The translations under genes were made by a program, and so were the position numbers. Below are positions 8,158-16,353 of a DNA stretch of 38,132 bases, piece after piece. The notes beneath the pieces were generated by a model. That model had not been told where the DNA came from. It saw only the letters and a program-made list of their open reading frames with translations, and searched no databases. The first letter of the stretch is position 1, and each line of letters starts with the position of its first letter. Source of the DNA: Saprospiraceae bacterium. GTDB lineage: Bacteria; Bacteroidota; Bacteroidia; Chitinophagales; Saprospiraceae. The stretch lies in NCBI GenBank assembly GCA_020631375.1, contig JAHDHJ010000007.1, positions 1 to 38,132 of the forward strand. The letters run 5' to 3'.

Positions 8158-8814
8158 TTATTCTTTCATTGCCACTCTATATTCTGTCGGGTCATGTTTC
8201 TTTACTTTCCAGTAATTATAGTCGGAAACCATCCTATCCAAATTCTTTAATTTGAAATCTTTTTCTCCTATTTTGGATTTTAGGGCAGTATAGTCCTTGA
8301 ACAATTTGCTAGATATAGTCTTGAAATTTTCATCATTTACCTTAGTGAAATTACCTTTATCATCTTCTATGAAAAATGAATATTCATATGGATTTTTCAC
8401 ATTATTCCTTATTTCTACATAGAAACAGAACAGCGAATAATGTCCTTCGCTTACTTCCTTATGCATGAATACTGTTGTTGGTCCGAAAAGGCGGGAGGGT
8501 CTATCTGCCTTTCGGGTTTCATAATGTACCCATCTCTTTTCTGTTTTTCCGACACAATCCGCTACAGTTTCTTCATAGGAATATGCTTTGAGTTGTGTAG
8601 GCTTATAAGTTTCTTTTTTACCGGATCCCCTTTTAATGAATTTAATTTGTACCTGATTGTTAGCCCAATCGCTGAGGATGATTTGACCGCTGATTTTTTT
8701 ACCACTATTGTCAATAATATAGCCGGGTAATTTATCTCCTTTTTTGCTCTGTGCATTTAATGTTGTTGCCAAACCAATTAAGGCAAAAGAAATGAGAGTG
8801 ATTAATCTTTTCAT
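8158..8814 (-). CDS. Secreted protein of unknown function
   Basis: A 218-residue protein with a clear Sec signal peptide (MKRLITLISFALIGLATTLNA, cleavage about residue 21). The mature part is charged and begins QSKKGDKLPGYIIDNSGKKISGQI, which looks like a small beta domain seen in many uncharacterised Bacteroidota exported proteins. No catalytic motif and no lipobox are visible. It is a single gene with its own terminator (8092-8128). Function unknown. Confidence 0.75.
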   Translation of the reverse strand: MKRLITLISFALIGLATTLNAQSKKGDKLPGYIIDNSGKKISGQIILSDWANNQVQIKFIKRGSGKKETYKPTQLKAYSYEETVADCVGKTEKRWVHYETRKADRPSRLFGPTTVFMHKEVSEGHYSLFCFYVEIRNNVKNPYEYSFFIEDDKGNFTKVNDENFKTISSKLFKDYTALKSKIGEKDFKLKNLDRMVSDYNYWKVKKHDPTEYRVAMKE

Positions 8815-9060
8815 GGTATTGTAAATTTTGATTTTGATAAAGAATTAAATTCGGTTAACAATTCAAATATGCAATAATGAACGAAAAGACAAATTTTCAG
8901 AGCTGGTGTTTTGTGACAGGATTTTATAGTTCAGGGTAATTTTATATATGTATCCTTAGTGAAACACCTATATATTAGGTAGAATGACTGCTAAGGCTAA
9001 AAGCGTTTGGTCTAAGTGTTTTTAGTGACAAAAAAATGGGAATATGGAAGTTCTTTTGAT

Positions 9061-9468
9061 TTAAGAAGCCCATATGATTTCTAGAACCTCTTCCAAATCC
9101 GGATGTAGGCTTCTTCTGACTGGACAACCATGAGCAGCCCTTTCCAGAAGCATTTTTTCCTTATCCGTGAATGGTTTATCCGGCATATGGATTTTTACTT
9201 CGATTTTAGCAATTCTCCTTGGGTTAGAAGCCATGATTTTAGTGGCTTCCGCTCTTGCTCCCTCCATGTCTATCCCCTTGTCCATAGCCTTAATGCCCAT
9301 GATGGATAACATACAACTTGCCAATCCTGTAGCGATAAGATCAGTGGGTGAGAAAGCCTCACCTTTTCCTCTGTTATCAGTAGGGGCATCAGTGATCAAG
9401 CGATTTCCTGATTTGATATGAGTAGCCTCTGTTCTTAAGCTTCCCTTGTATATGATTTCTGCAGTCAT
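9061..9468 (-). CDS. OsmC family protein
   Basis: A 135-residue OsmC/Ohr-fold protein of usual length. The two cysteines expected of the peroxidatic pair are present, in ATGLASCMLSIMG (about residue 52) and HGCPVRRSL (about residue 113). The family reduces organic hydroperoxides. The N-terminal RTEATHIKSGNRLITDAP is closer to the YhfA/OsmC-like branch than to true Ohr. It is divergent from the threonine dehydrogenase gene with a 97-bp shared upstream region. A TAATTTTG element (9494-9487) may be its -7 box. Confidence 0.88.
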   Translation of the reverse strand: MTAEIIYKGSLRTEATHIKSGNRLITDAPTDNRGKGEAFSPTDLIATGLASCMLSIMGIKAMDKGIDMEGARAEATKIMASNPRRIAKIEVKIHMPDKPFTDKEKMLLERAAHGCPVRRSLHPDLEEVLEIIWAS

Positions 9469-9565
9469 GATTTTTTTAATTTACATCAAAATTAATAAAA
9501 GATTCCTACCAAATATCAATGTATTCACATTACTTTTACCGGAGTAAACCAAACCAAACCAATTC

Positions 9566-10516
9566 ATGCCAAAAATCCTATTAACAGGTGCCGGAGGACA
9601 ATTAGGTTCTGTCCTGATTCCGTACCTTAGGGAAAAATATGGTATTGAGAATGTCATAGCTACAGATCTCAAACCATTGAAAAATGCTTCTGGGCCGTCA
9701 GACGTTTTAGATGTATTGGATTATGAGGGAGTAAAATCCATAATCCAAAAGTATGAAATAGACCAAATCTATCATTTGGCTGCCATCCTTTCTGCCAAAG
9801 GAGAACAGGATCCACGTTTTACATGGAAAGTGAATATGGATGGTTTATTGAATATTCTTGAAATTTCAAGAGAACTAGGAATAGAAAAAGTTTTTAATCC
9901 TAGTTCGATAGCGGTTTTTGGTTCAAAAACGCAAAAGGAAAATACTCCACAAAATCCTATTCTCATTCCTGAAACAATTTATGGAATGAGTAAGGAAGCA
10001 GGAGAAAATTGGACGAATTATTACTATCAGAAATATGGATTGGATGTGAGGTCCATACGCTATCCGGGATTGATTGGTTATAATTCCTTACCCGGTGGAG
10101 GAACGACGGATTATGCAGTTGAAATTTTTCACGATGCGATTAATAAGGGGAAATATACTTGTTTCCTTAATTCGGATACTGTTTTGCCAATGATGTATAT
10201 GCAGGATGCGATGCGGGCAACTGTCGAACTCATGGAGGCGCCCATTGAGGATATAAAAATAAGGACGAGTTATAATTTGGCTGCAATGAGTTTTTCCCCG
10301 GAACAGATTTTTTTAGAAATCAAAAAGTATCTTCCAAAATTCAAAATCAAATACAAAGCTGATTTTAGGGATGAAATAGCAAAATCCTGGGTGGAAAGTG
10401 TGGATGATTCGGCAGCAAGGAAGGATTGGGGTTGGAAAGAAACTTATGATTTGCCCAGAATGGTAAAAGATATGATTTATAATTTAAGGATAGAACCCCA
10501 TTCTTCCAGTGATTGA
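9566..10516 (+). CDS. L-threonine 3-dehydrogenase, epimerase (extended SDR) type
   Basis: A 316-residue NAD-dependent extended SDR protein. The glycine motif GAGGQLGS is at residues 8-15, an acidic residue ends the second strand (ATDLK), the catalytic serine lies in PSSIAVFG (about residue 115), and YGMSK holds the Tyr and Lys (about residues 141-145). In Bacteroidota this group oxidises L-threonine to 2-amino-3-ketobutyrate, unlike the zinc-dependent E. coli Tdh. The kbl gene 59 bp downstream on the same strand, which uses exactly that product, strongly supports this. A sugar-nucleotide epimerase is the less likely alternative. Confidence 0.88.
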   Translation: MPKILLTGAGGQLGSVLIPYLREKYGIENVIATDLKPLKNASGPSDVLDVLDYEGVKSIIQKYEIDQIYHLAAILSAKGEQDPRFTWKVNMDGLLNILEISRELGIEKVFNPSSIAVFGSKTQKENTPQNPILIPETIYGMSKEAGENWTNYYYQKYGLDVRSIRYPGLIGYNSLPGGGTTDYAVEIFHDAINKGKYTCFLNSDTVLPMMYMQDAMRATVELMEAPIEDIKIRTSYNLAAMSFSPEQIFLEIKKYLPKFKIKYKADFRDEIAKSWVESVDDSAARKDWGWKETYDLPRMVKDMIYNLRIEPHSSSD

Positions 10517-10575
10517 AACATCATTCCTAAGGAAGAGGTGTTGTGGGAAAATAAAAACTATTAAAATCAAATAAC

Positions 10576-11766
10576 ATGTTCGATAAAGTAAGGTCATCCA
10601 TACAAGGAGAATTAAATGAGATTAGAGAAGCGGGTTTGTTCAAAGAAGAAAGAATAATCGTGAGTCCCCAATCTGCTGAAATCAAAACGGATAAGGGTTT
10701 GGAAGTCCTGAATTTTTGTGCGAATAATTATCTGGGCTTGTCCTCACATCCGGAAGTAATAGAAGCTGCCAAAGCAACGATAGATACACATGGTTTTGGT
10801 TTGTCTTCTGTTCGTTTCATTTGCGGAACACAAGATATTCATAAGGAATTGGAAGAAAAGATTTCTACATTCCTAGGAATGGAAGATACTATTTTATACG
10901 CAGCTGCATTTGATGCCAACGGAGGTGTTTTCGAACCTTTGTTAACTAAGGAGGATGCGATTATTTCTGATGAATTGAACCACGCTTCCATCATAGATGG
11001 AATCAGGTTGTGCAAAGCGGAACGTTACAGATACAAGCACAACAATATGGAAGACTTGGAAGCACAATTGAAAGCTGCCCAAGGTGCAAGGCGAAGAATG
11101 ATTGCGACGGATGGCTCCTTTTCTATGGATGGAACTATAGCCCAACTGGATAAGATTTGCGACCTTGCAGATAAATATGATGCAATGATCATGGTGGACG
11201 AATGCCATTCGACCGGTTTTTTGGGGAAAACGGGTAGGGGAGTACATGAGTACAGAAATGTAATGGGTAGGATTGACATCATAACGGGTACTTTAGGAAA
11301 GGCATTAGGTGGTGCATCAGGTGGATTTACTGCAGCAAGAAAGGAAATCGTGGATATGTTGAGACAAAAATCCCGCCCATATTTATTTTCCAATACAGTA
11401 GCTCCCGCTATTGTAGGAGCATCTATAAAAGTATTGGATATTCTTTCTTCTTCTACGGCTTTGAGGGATAAATTGGAAGAAAATACCCGGTTTTTCAGAA
11501 CTGAAATGACCCAAGCAGGTTTTGATATAGTTCCGGGAGAACATCCGATAGTTCCGATTATGTTATATGATGCACCTTTGGCGCAGGAGTTTGCAGCTCG
11601 TTTATTATCCGAGGGCATTTATGTTATCGGTTTCTTTTATCCGGTAGTTCCCAAAGGGAAAGCAAGAATCAGGGTCCAAATGTCTGCCGGACATGAAAGG
11701 AAACATTTGGTGAAAGCAGTGGCTGCATTCACTAAAATTGGAAAAGAATTGGGGGTGGTAAAATAG
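10576..11766 (+). CDS. kbl: Glycine C-acetyltransferase (2-amino-3-ketobutyrate CoA ligase)
   Basis: A 396-residue PLP enzyme of the alpha-oxoamine synthase family. It cleaves 2-amino-3-ketobutyrate with CoA to glycine and acetyl-CoA. The PLP-binding lysine is in [14 protein letters not shown] (about residue 243), and the cofactor aspartate and histidine are in [12 protein letters not shown] (about residue 208). [16 protein letters not shown] near the N-terminus is typical. It is paralogous to bioF in this window, but the match to Kbl and the upstream threonine dehydrogenase gene settle the assignment. A bidirectional terminator (11788-11828) ends the operon. Confidence 0.95.
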   Translation: MFDKVRSSIQGELNEIREAGLFKEERIIVSPQSAEIKTDKGLEVLNFCANNYLGLSSHPEVIEAAKATIDTHGFGLSSVRFICGTQDIHKELEEKISTFLGMEDTILYAAAFDANGGVFEPLLTKEDAIISDELNHASIIDGIRLCKAERYRYKHNNMEDLEAQLKAAQGARRRMIATDGSFSMDGTIAQLDKICDLADKYDAMIMVDECHSTGFLGKTGRGVHEYRNVMGRIDIITGTLGKALGGASGGFTAARKEIVDMLRQKSRPYLFSNTVAPAIVGASIKVLDILSSSTALRDKLEENTRFFRTEMTQAGFDIVPGEHPIVPIMLYDAPLAQEFAARLLSEGIYVIGFFYPVVPKGKARIRVQMSAGHERKHLVKAVAAFTKIGKELGVVK

Positions 11767-11787
11767 AAGATTGGATAATCCGAAAAT

Positions 11788-11828
11788 AAGAAACCCATTT
11801 TTTGCTAATTACAAAAAATGGGTTTCTT
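11788..11828. terminator. Bidirectional terminator between kbl and recQ
   Basis: AAGAAACCCATTTTTTG (11788-11804) and its exact reverse complement (11812-11828) form a 17-bp stem with a 7-nt loop. A/T runs on both sides serve the convergent kbl and recQ transcripts. Confidence 0.85.
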
Positions 11829-11848
11829 TATTGAATAATTGGAAAAGT

Positions 11849-14035
11849 CTAATTCGCTTTTTCAGACATGAATTTAATTCTCATCAACCTGATTTCATCC
11901 AAACTGATATCATCTTCCGCTAGTTCTTTCAATGCGACTTCCACTTCATCCGTTTCTGATTCCATGAAATAATCCATAATGTCGTCCTGCGAATATTCAT
12001 CAATATTTTCTTCAATATAATAATCAATATTTACCCTGGTTCCGGAATCGACGATCATGTCCAGTTCGTCCATAAGGTCTTCCATTGAAATGCTATTTTG
12101 GACAGCCAATTCATGGAGAGGCATTTTCTTATCAACACCTTGGATAATGGCAACTTTGGTTTTGGATTTATTGGCGACTTGCTTCATTACAAAATCCGTA
12201 GGGCGGATAATATCATTGTCCTCTACATACTCAGCAATCAAATCCAGGAAAGGTCTGGCGAATTTCATGGCCTTTCCTTTACTCACCCCACTGATATTTG
12301 CCATTTCGTCCATAGTAATAGGGTAAATGGTAGCCATTTCTTGTAATGAGTTTTCCTTGAAGACCACATAAGGAGGTACGTTTTTCCTCATGGCTTCTTT
12401 TTGGCGTAAAGCCATCATCATTTTCAATAGTTGTGGATCTAACGCCGCACTCTTACTGGAAACCGGGGTGGTATCAACTATTTTGTCATAATTATGATTA
12501 ATGGCAATTTTGAATGAAGTCGGGTTTTTCAAATAAGCCTTACCCTTTTCAGTCAGTCCCAAAAGACCATATTTCTCAATATTCTTTTTTAGAAGCCCTT
12601 GTAAAAGTGCTTGCCTGAAAATAGTATTCCAGAAAGTCTTATCCTTTTCCGCACCACAGCCCAAAAGTTCATGATTCAATGTTCCGAAAGCTTGGTTTTT
12701 AGTTCCGAGCATAAAATCAACCAATACTTTGGAAGTATGGTTCGTACTAAGGACATCAATTACATTCAAGCCTTTGCTCAGCTCTTCCTGTACCTCTATT
12801 TTTTCTTTGGGATGGCGGCAATTGTCACACATCTTATTGCAATTGCTATCCTCATAAACCTCTCCGAAATAATGTAAAAGGAATTTTCTTCTACAAGCAG
12901 TCGTTTCGGAATAAGCAGAGATTTCGTGCATCAACAATGCTCCCATTTCCCTTTCCGCCAAAGGTTTGTCCCTAAGGAATTTTTCTAATTTTTGAATATC
13001 TTTGGGTGCGTAGAATGCAATGCAATTGCCTTCCAAACCATCCCTTCCGGCACGACCGGTTTCTTGATAATAATTTTCTATGCTTTTAGGAATATCATAA
13101 TGAATGACAAAACGTACATCCGGCTTGTCAATCCCCATTCCGAAAGCGATTGTTGCGACAATGACATCCACTTGTTCCATGAGGAAATCATCTTGTGATT
13201 TACTTCTGGTTTTGGGATCTAATCCAGCATGATAAGGAGAAGCTTTGATTCCATTTACATTCAATACTTTGGCAATTTCCTCAGTCGCTTTTCTGCTTTG
13301 TACATAAATGATTCCCGACTTTCCATCCATTCCCTTAATGATTTGTACCATCTGGCGGATGACATTTTCCTTTTTTCCCTTAGGTCGGACTTCATAATAT
13401 AAATTATCCCTATTAAATGAGGATATATATATGTTATCATCATTCATGCTTAGGTTCTTCAGAATATCTTGCTGAACCTTGGGAGTGGCGGTTGCTGTTA
13501 ATGCCATTAGGGGGATTTCTCGCCCAATGACATTTATCATTTCCCTTATCTTCCGATATTCGGGGCGGAAATCATGTCCCCATTCGGATATGCAATGTGC
13601 TTCGTCAATTGCAATAAGCGATATATTGACTTCGCTAAAAAAATCCAGGTTTTCCTGTTTGGTTAATGTTTCCGGAGCGACATAAATCATTTTTGTCTTT
13701 CCTGAAACAATATCTTCCTTTACCTTTTTTGCTTGGTTTTTAGTAAGGGAAGAATTGAGGAAATGTGCGATTTCGTCTCCCTCGCTATATCCCCTTATGG
13801 CATCTACCTGGTTTTTCATCAATGCGATGAGTGGGGAAATGATGATGGCAGTTCCTTCCATCATCAAGGCTGGTAATTGGTAACAAAGGGATTTTCCTCC
13901 CCCCGTAGGCATGATGACAAAAGTATCCTTACCTTCTAAAACACTGGTGACAATTTTTTCTTGAGTCCCTTTGAAACTGTCAAATCCAAAGTATCGTGCT
14001 AAAGCACCGTGCAAATCTTGCGTTATGGCTCCCAT
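11849..14035 (-). CDS. recQ: ATP-dependent DNA helicase RecQ
   Basis: A 728-residue 3'-5' DNA helicase of recombination and fork repair. The order is helicase core with Walker A MPTGGGKSLCYQLP (about residue 43), DEAH in AIDEAHCISEWGHDFRPEY (about 141), SAT-like ALTATATP, and motif VI with QETGRAGRDG (about 335). The RecQ zinc-binding region follows (CRRKFLLHYFGE, CNKMCDNCRHP; about 380-410), then a winged helix, an HRDC domain (about 520-600) and a C-terminal tail of over 100 residues rich in acidic residues. The length is typical of Bacteroidota RecQ. It is divergent from kdsD with 218 bp between them. Confidence 0.95.
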   Translation of the reverse strand: MGAITQDLHGALARYFGFDSFKGTQEKIVTSVLEGKDTFVIMPTGGGKSLCYQLPALMMEGTAIIISPLIALMKNQVDAIRGYSEGDEIAHFLNSSLTKNQAKKVKEDIVSGKTKMIYVAPETLTKQENLDFFSEVNISLIAIDEAHCISEWGHDFRPEYRKIREMINVIGREIPLMALTATATPKVQQDILKNLSMNDDNIYISSFNRDNLYYEVRPKGKKENVIRQMVQIIKGMDGKSGIIYVQSRKATEEIAKVLNVNGIKASPYHAGLDPKTRSKSQDDFLMEQVDVIVATIAFGMGIDKPDVRFVIHYDIPKSIENYYQETGRAGRDGLEGNCIAFYAPKDIQKLEKFLRDKPLAEREMGALLMHEISAYSETTACRRKFLLHYFGEVYEDSNCNKMCDNCRHPKEKIEVQEELSKGLNVIDVLSTNHTSKVLVDFMLGTKNQAFGTLNHELLGCGAEKDKTFWNTIFRQALLQGLLKKNIEKYGLLGLTEKGKAYLKNPTSFKIAINHNYDKIVDTTPVSSKSAALDPQLLKMMMALRQKEAMRKNVPPYVVFKENSLQEMATIYPITMDEMANISGVSKGKAMKFARPFLDLIAEYVEDNDIIRPTDFVMKQVANKSKTKVAIIQGVDKKMPLHELAVQNSISMEDLMDELDMIVDSGTRVNIDYYIEENIDEYSQDDIMDYFMESETDEVEVALKELAEDDISLDEIRLMRIKFMSEKAN

Positions 14036-14253
14036 TAAATTATATTCTTTGATATTATTATGTCTTAAAAATAAGAAAACTATTCTAAGACCCTATCTTT
14101 TTCTAAATTGAAAATTAATAAATTAGTTTCTCTATTCTTGTTTAAGTATGTATCAATTGCTTTGCTTTGTATTAAATTACAAAGAAAATTTGAAAAGGGG
14201 CTAATAAATTGTAATATATCCTTTTCTCCATATTCAAAAATAATATTTTTTAC

Positions 14254-15225
14254 GTGAAATCAAACATTAAAATTATAGAATCCGCAAGCTTAACATTTTC
14301 AATCGAAATTGAATCCTTGCTCAAGGTAAAAAAACAGTTAGGAAATGATTTTGTTCAAGTGGTTGAATGTTTGTCACAATTGGATGGCAGAGTAGTGATA
14401 ACCGGATTGGGGAAGAGTGCGATTATTGCCCAAAAGATTGTTGCTACATTGAATTCTACGGGGACTCCTGCCATGTTTATGCATGCAGCAGATGCCGTAC
14501 ATGGAGATTTGGGAATGTTGAAGAAAGGGGATGTTTTATTATGTCTGTCAAAGAGTGGGAATACTTCGGAACTTAAAGTACTGATTCCATTGGTAAAACA
14601 ATTTGGAAACCAGATCATTGGAATGACATCGAATGAGGATAGTTTTCTAGCCAGAGAAGCCGATATTGTTTTGTATTTGCCTATAGAAAGGGAAGCCGAC
14701 CCGAATAATCTCGCCCCTACAACAAGTACCACAGTACAATTGGTGATGGGAGATGCACTGGCAATTTGCCTATTGGCGAACAAAGGGTTTACACCCAATG
14801 ATTTTTCAAAATTCCATCCGGGTGGCTCTATTGGGAAACAATTATACATGAAAGTGAGTGACATTTATATAAGGAACGATCAACCTTATGTTAGTGAAAA
14901 GGACAATTTAAAAAAAATCATTATTTCTATGACTTCCGGAAGATTGGGAATAACTGTGGTCATTAATGATGAAAAAATACCAAAAGGTGTTGTGACGGAT
15001 GGGGATTTGAGGAGGATGTTGGAGAAAACTACTGACTTGGATGGAATCTTTGCTGAAGATATTATGAGCTTGTCTCCTAGAACGATTAATAGAAATGCTT
15101 TGGCAATGGAGGCTTTGAATATGATGAGGGATAACGAAATTAGCCAACTTGTGGTGGTTGGGGACGAGGGGGCTTATATGGGGATTGTTCATTTGCATGA
15201 TTTGGTGGCTGAGGGGATTATTTAA
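14254..15225 (+). CDS. kdsD: Arabinose-5-phosphate isomerase (SIS plus CBS domains)
   Basis: A 323-residue KpsF/GutQ family protein that interconverts ribulose 5-phosphate and arabinose 5-phosphate, the first step towards Kdo of lipopolysaccharide. An SIS domain (about residues 35-170) shows ITGLGKSAIIAQKI, HAADAVHGDLGM and LSKSGNTSEL, followed by the conserved FHPGGSIGK (about 188). Two CBS repeats make up the C-terminus (about 205-323). The start is GTG at 14254; no upstream in-frame ATG is available, and translation from GTG gives the normal family length. The stop codon is the first unit of a short tandem repeat (15223-15257). Confidence 0.92.
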   Translation: MKSNIKIIESASLTFSIEIESLLKVKKQLGNDFVQVVECLSQLDGRVVITGLGKSAIIAQKIVATLNSTGTPAMFMHAADAVHGDLGMLKKGDVLLCLSKSGNTSELKVLIPLVKQFGNQIIGMTSNEDSFLAREADIVLYLPIEREADPNNLAPTTSTTVQLVMGDALAICLLANKGFTPNDFSKFHPGGSIGKQLYMKVSDIYIRNDQPYVSEKDNLKKIIISMTSGRLGITVVINDEKIPKGVVTDGDLRRMLEKTTDLDGIFAEDIMSLSPRTINRNALAMEALNMMRDNEISQLVVVGDEGAYMGIVHLHDLVAEGII

Positions 15226-15257
15226 TGAATAATGAATAATGAATAATGGATAACGAA
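15223..15257 (+). repeat. Five 7-bp tandem units, TAATGAA
   Basis: Three exact TAATGAA units are followed by TAATGGA and TAACGAA. The first TAA is the stop codon of the kdsD gene. The repeat sits in the short gap before the next gene. Confidence 0.85.
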
Positions 15258-15300
15258 TGAATTAATGTGGAAGGAGGTGTTTTGATTTTATGATTATTTA

Positions 15301-16353
15301 ATGGTGAAATGTGATATTGGTTCAATGGATGGAATTGGATTGTTTAGGCTTTTTGGGATTTTTCTGCTTTTGATATTTGTTTCTTGCGAAGGGAATATTG
15401 CAGAGCCTAAATTGTCTTTCTATCATTGGCAATCTTATTTTGATGTAAGTGTGGAGGAATATGATTATTTGGAGAAATTATCTGTGGAGAGATTATATGT
15501 TCGTTATTTTGATGTGGATTTCCAAGGAGGAAAAGTGGAAGCAATAGGGAAAATTTTGAATCAGAATAATGAGTATTGTCCGAAGGAAATTATTCCTACC
15601 ATTTTTATTACGAATAGGACATTCAAATATTTGGAAGAAAAAGATATTCGGGATTTATCTGATAAGATTATTTCTTTGATTAAAAATAAGCATTCTGATT
15701 TTTCTAATAATGATTTTAATGAAATACAATTTGATTGTGATTGGACGGAAAGTACAAGGGATAAATATTTTTCTTTTTTAAAATTGTTTAAGGAAAGGAA
15801 TAAAATAAATTTATCTGCTACGATTCGTTTGCATCAAATTAAATTCAAGGAAAAAACTGGAATCCCTCCGGTAGATCGTTTTATTCTGATGTGTTATAAT
15901 ACCGGTGAAGTATCGGAAAGGAATGAAATTAATTCCATTTTAAATCCTAAAATAGTTGAGCAATATATTTCCGACATTTCGTCATACCCTGATCATTTGG
16001 AATTGGCTTTGCCTCTGTTTTCTTGGGCTGTTTTATTTAGGAATGGAAAATTGATTAAATTAATTCGGAATGTGGATCTTTCCACATTTGATAAGAATGA
16101 AAATTATGAAATAATTGATAATAAAATAAAAGTAATCAATAGTACTTACCTGAATGGATATTATCTTTATGGGGGAGATGAACTTCGCTTGGAAAGTATG
16201 GATGAGGAAATATTAAAAAAAACAATTCATGTACTAAAGGAAAATAATTTTAGACCCAAAGAAATAATTTATTACCACTTGGATTCTGTCATCATAAACC
16301 AATTCCCTTATGAAATATTGGAAAATATTAATAACGAGTTTACTTACCATTAG
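15301..16353 (+). CDS. Predicted lipoprotein of unknown function, possibly DUF3142-like
   Basis: A 350-residue protein with a lipoprotein signal: the hydrophobic GLFRLFGIFLLLIFVSC ends in a lipobox-like FVSC at residue 29. Methionine 9 (15325) is an equally good start and gives a shorter signal. The mature part has features of a TIM-barrel-like exported protein: SFYHWQSYFDVS, ERLYVRYFDVDFQ, and IQFDCDWTESTRDKYFSFL, reminiscent of the acidic strand-end motif in DUF3142/glycosidase-like proteins. That similarity is from memory and uncertain. The 3' end overlaps the next gene by 44 bp, so the two products are probably made together. Lys/Asn/Ile-rich codon use reflects low GC. Confidence 0.7.
   Translation: MVKCDIGSMDGIGLFRLFGIFLLLIFVSCEGNIAEPKLSFYHWQSYFDVSVEEYDYLEKLSVERLYVRYFDVDFQGGKVEAIGKILNQNNEYCPKEIIPTIFITNRTFKYLEEKDIRDLSDKIISLIKNKHSDFSNNDFNEIQFDCDWTESTRDKYFSFLKLFKERNKINLSATIRLHQIKFKEKTGIPPVDRFILMCYNTGEVSERNEINSILNPKIVEQYISDISSYPDHLELALPLFSWAVLFRNGKLIKLIRNVDLSTFDKNENYEIIDNKIKVINSTYLNGYYLYGGDELRLESMDEEILKKTIHVLKENNFRPKEIIYYHLDSVIINQFPYEILENINNEFTYH

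Noticed and set aside
8961-8980. Short hairpin (ACCTA/TAGGT) in the gap between the secreted protein and OsmC genes
   Set aside because: A 5-bp A/T-rich stem without a T-run is expected by chance in such DNA.
11025-11618. 197-codon open frame antisense to kbl
   Set aside because: The kbl product has every family motif; the antisense frame is a by-product of its codon use.
14355-14864. 169-codon open frame antisense to kdsD
   Set aside because: The SIS/CBS protein on the plus strand is unmistakable.
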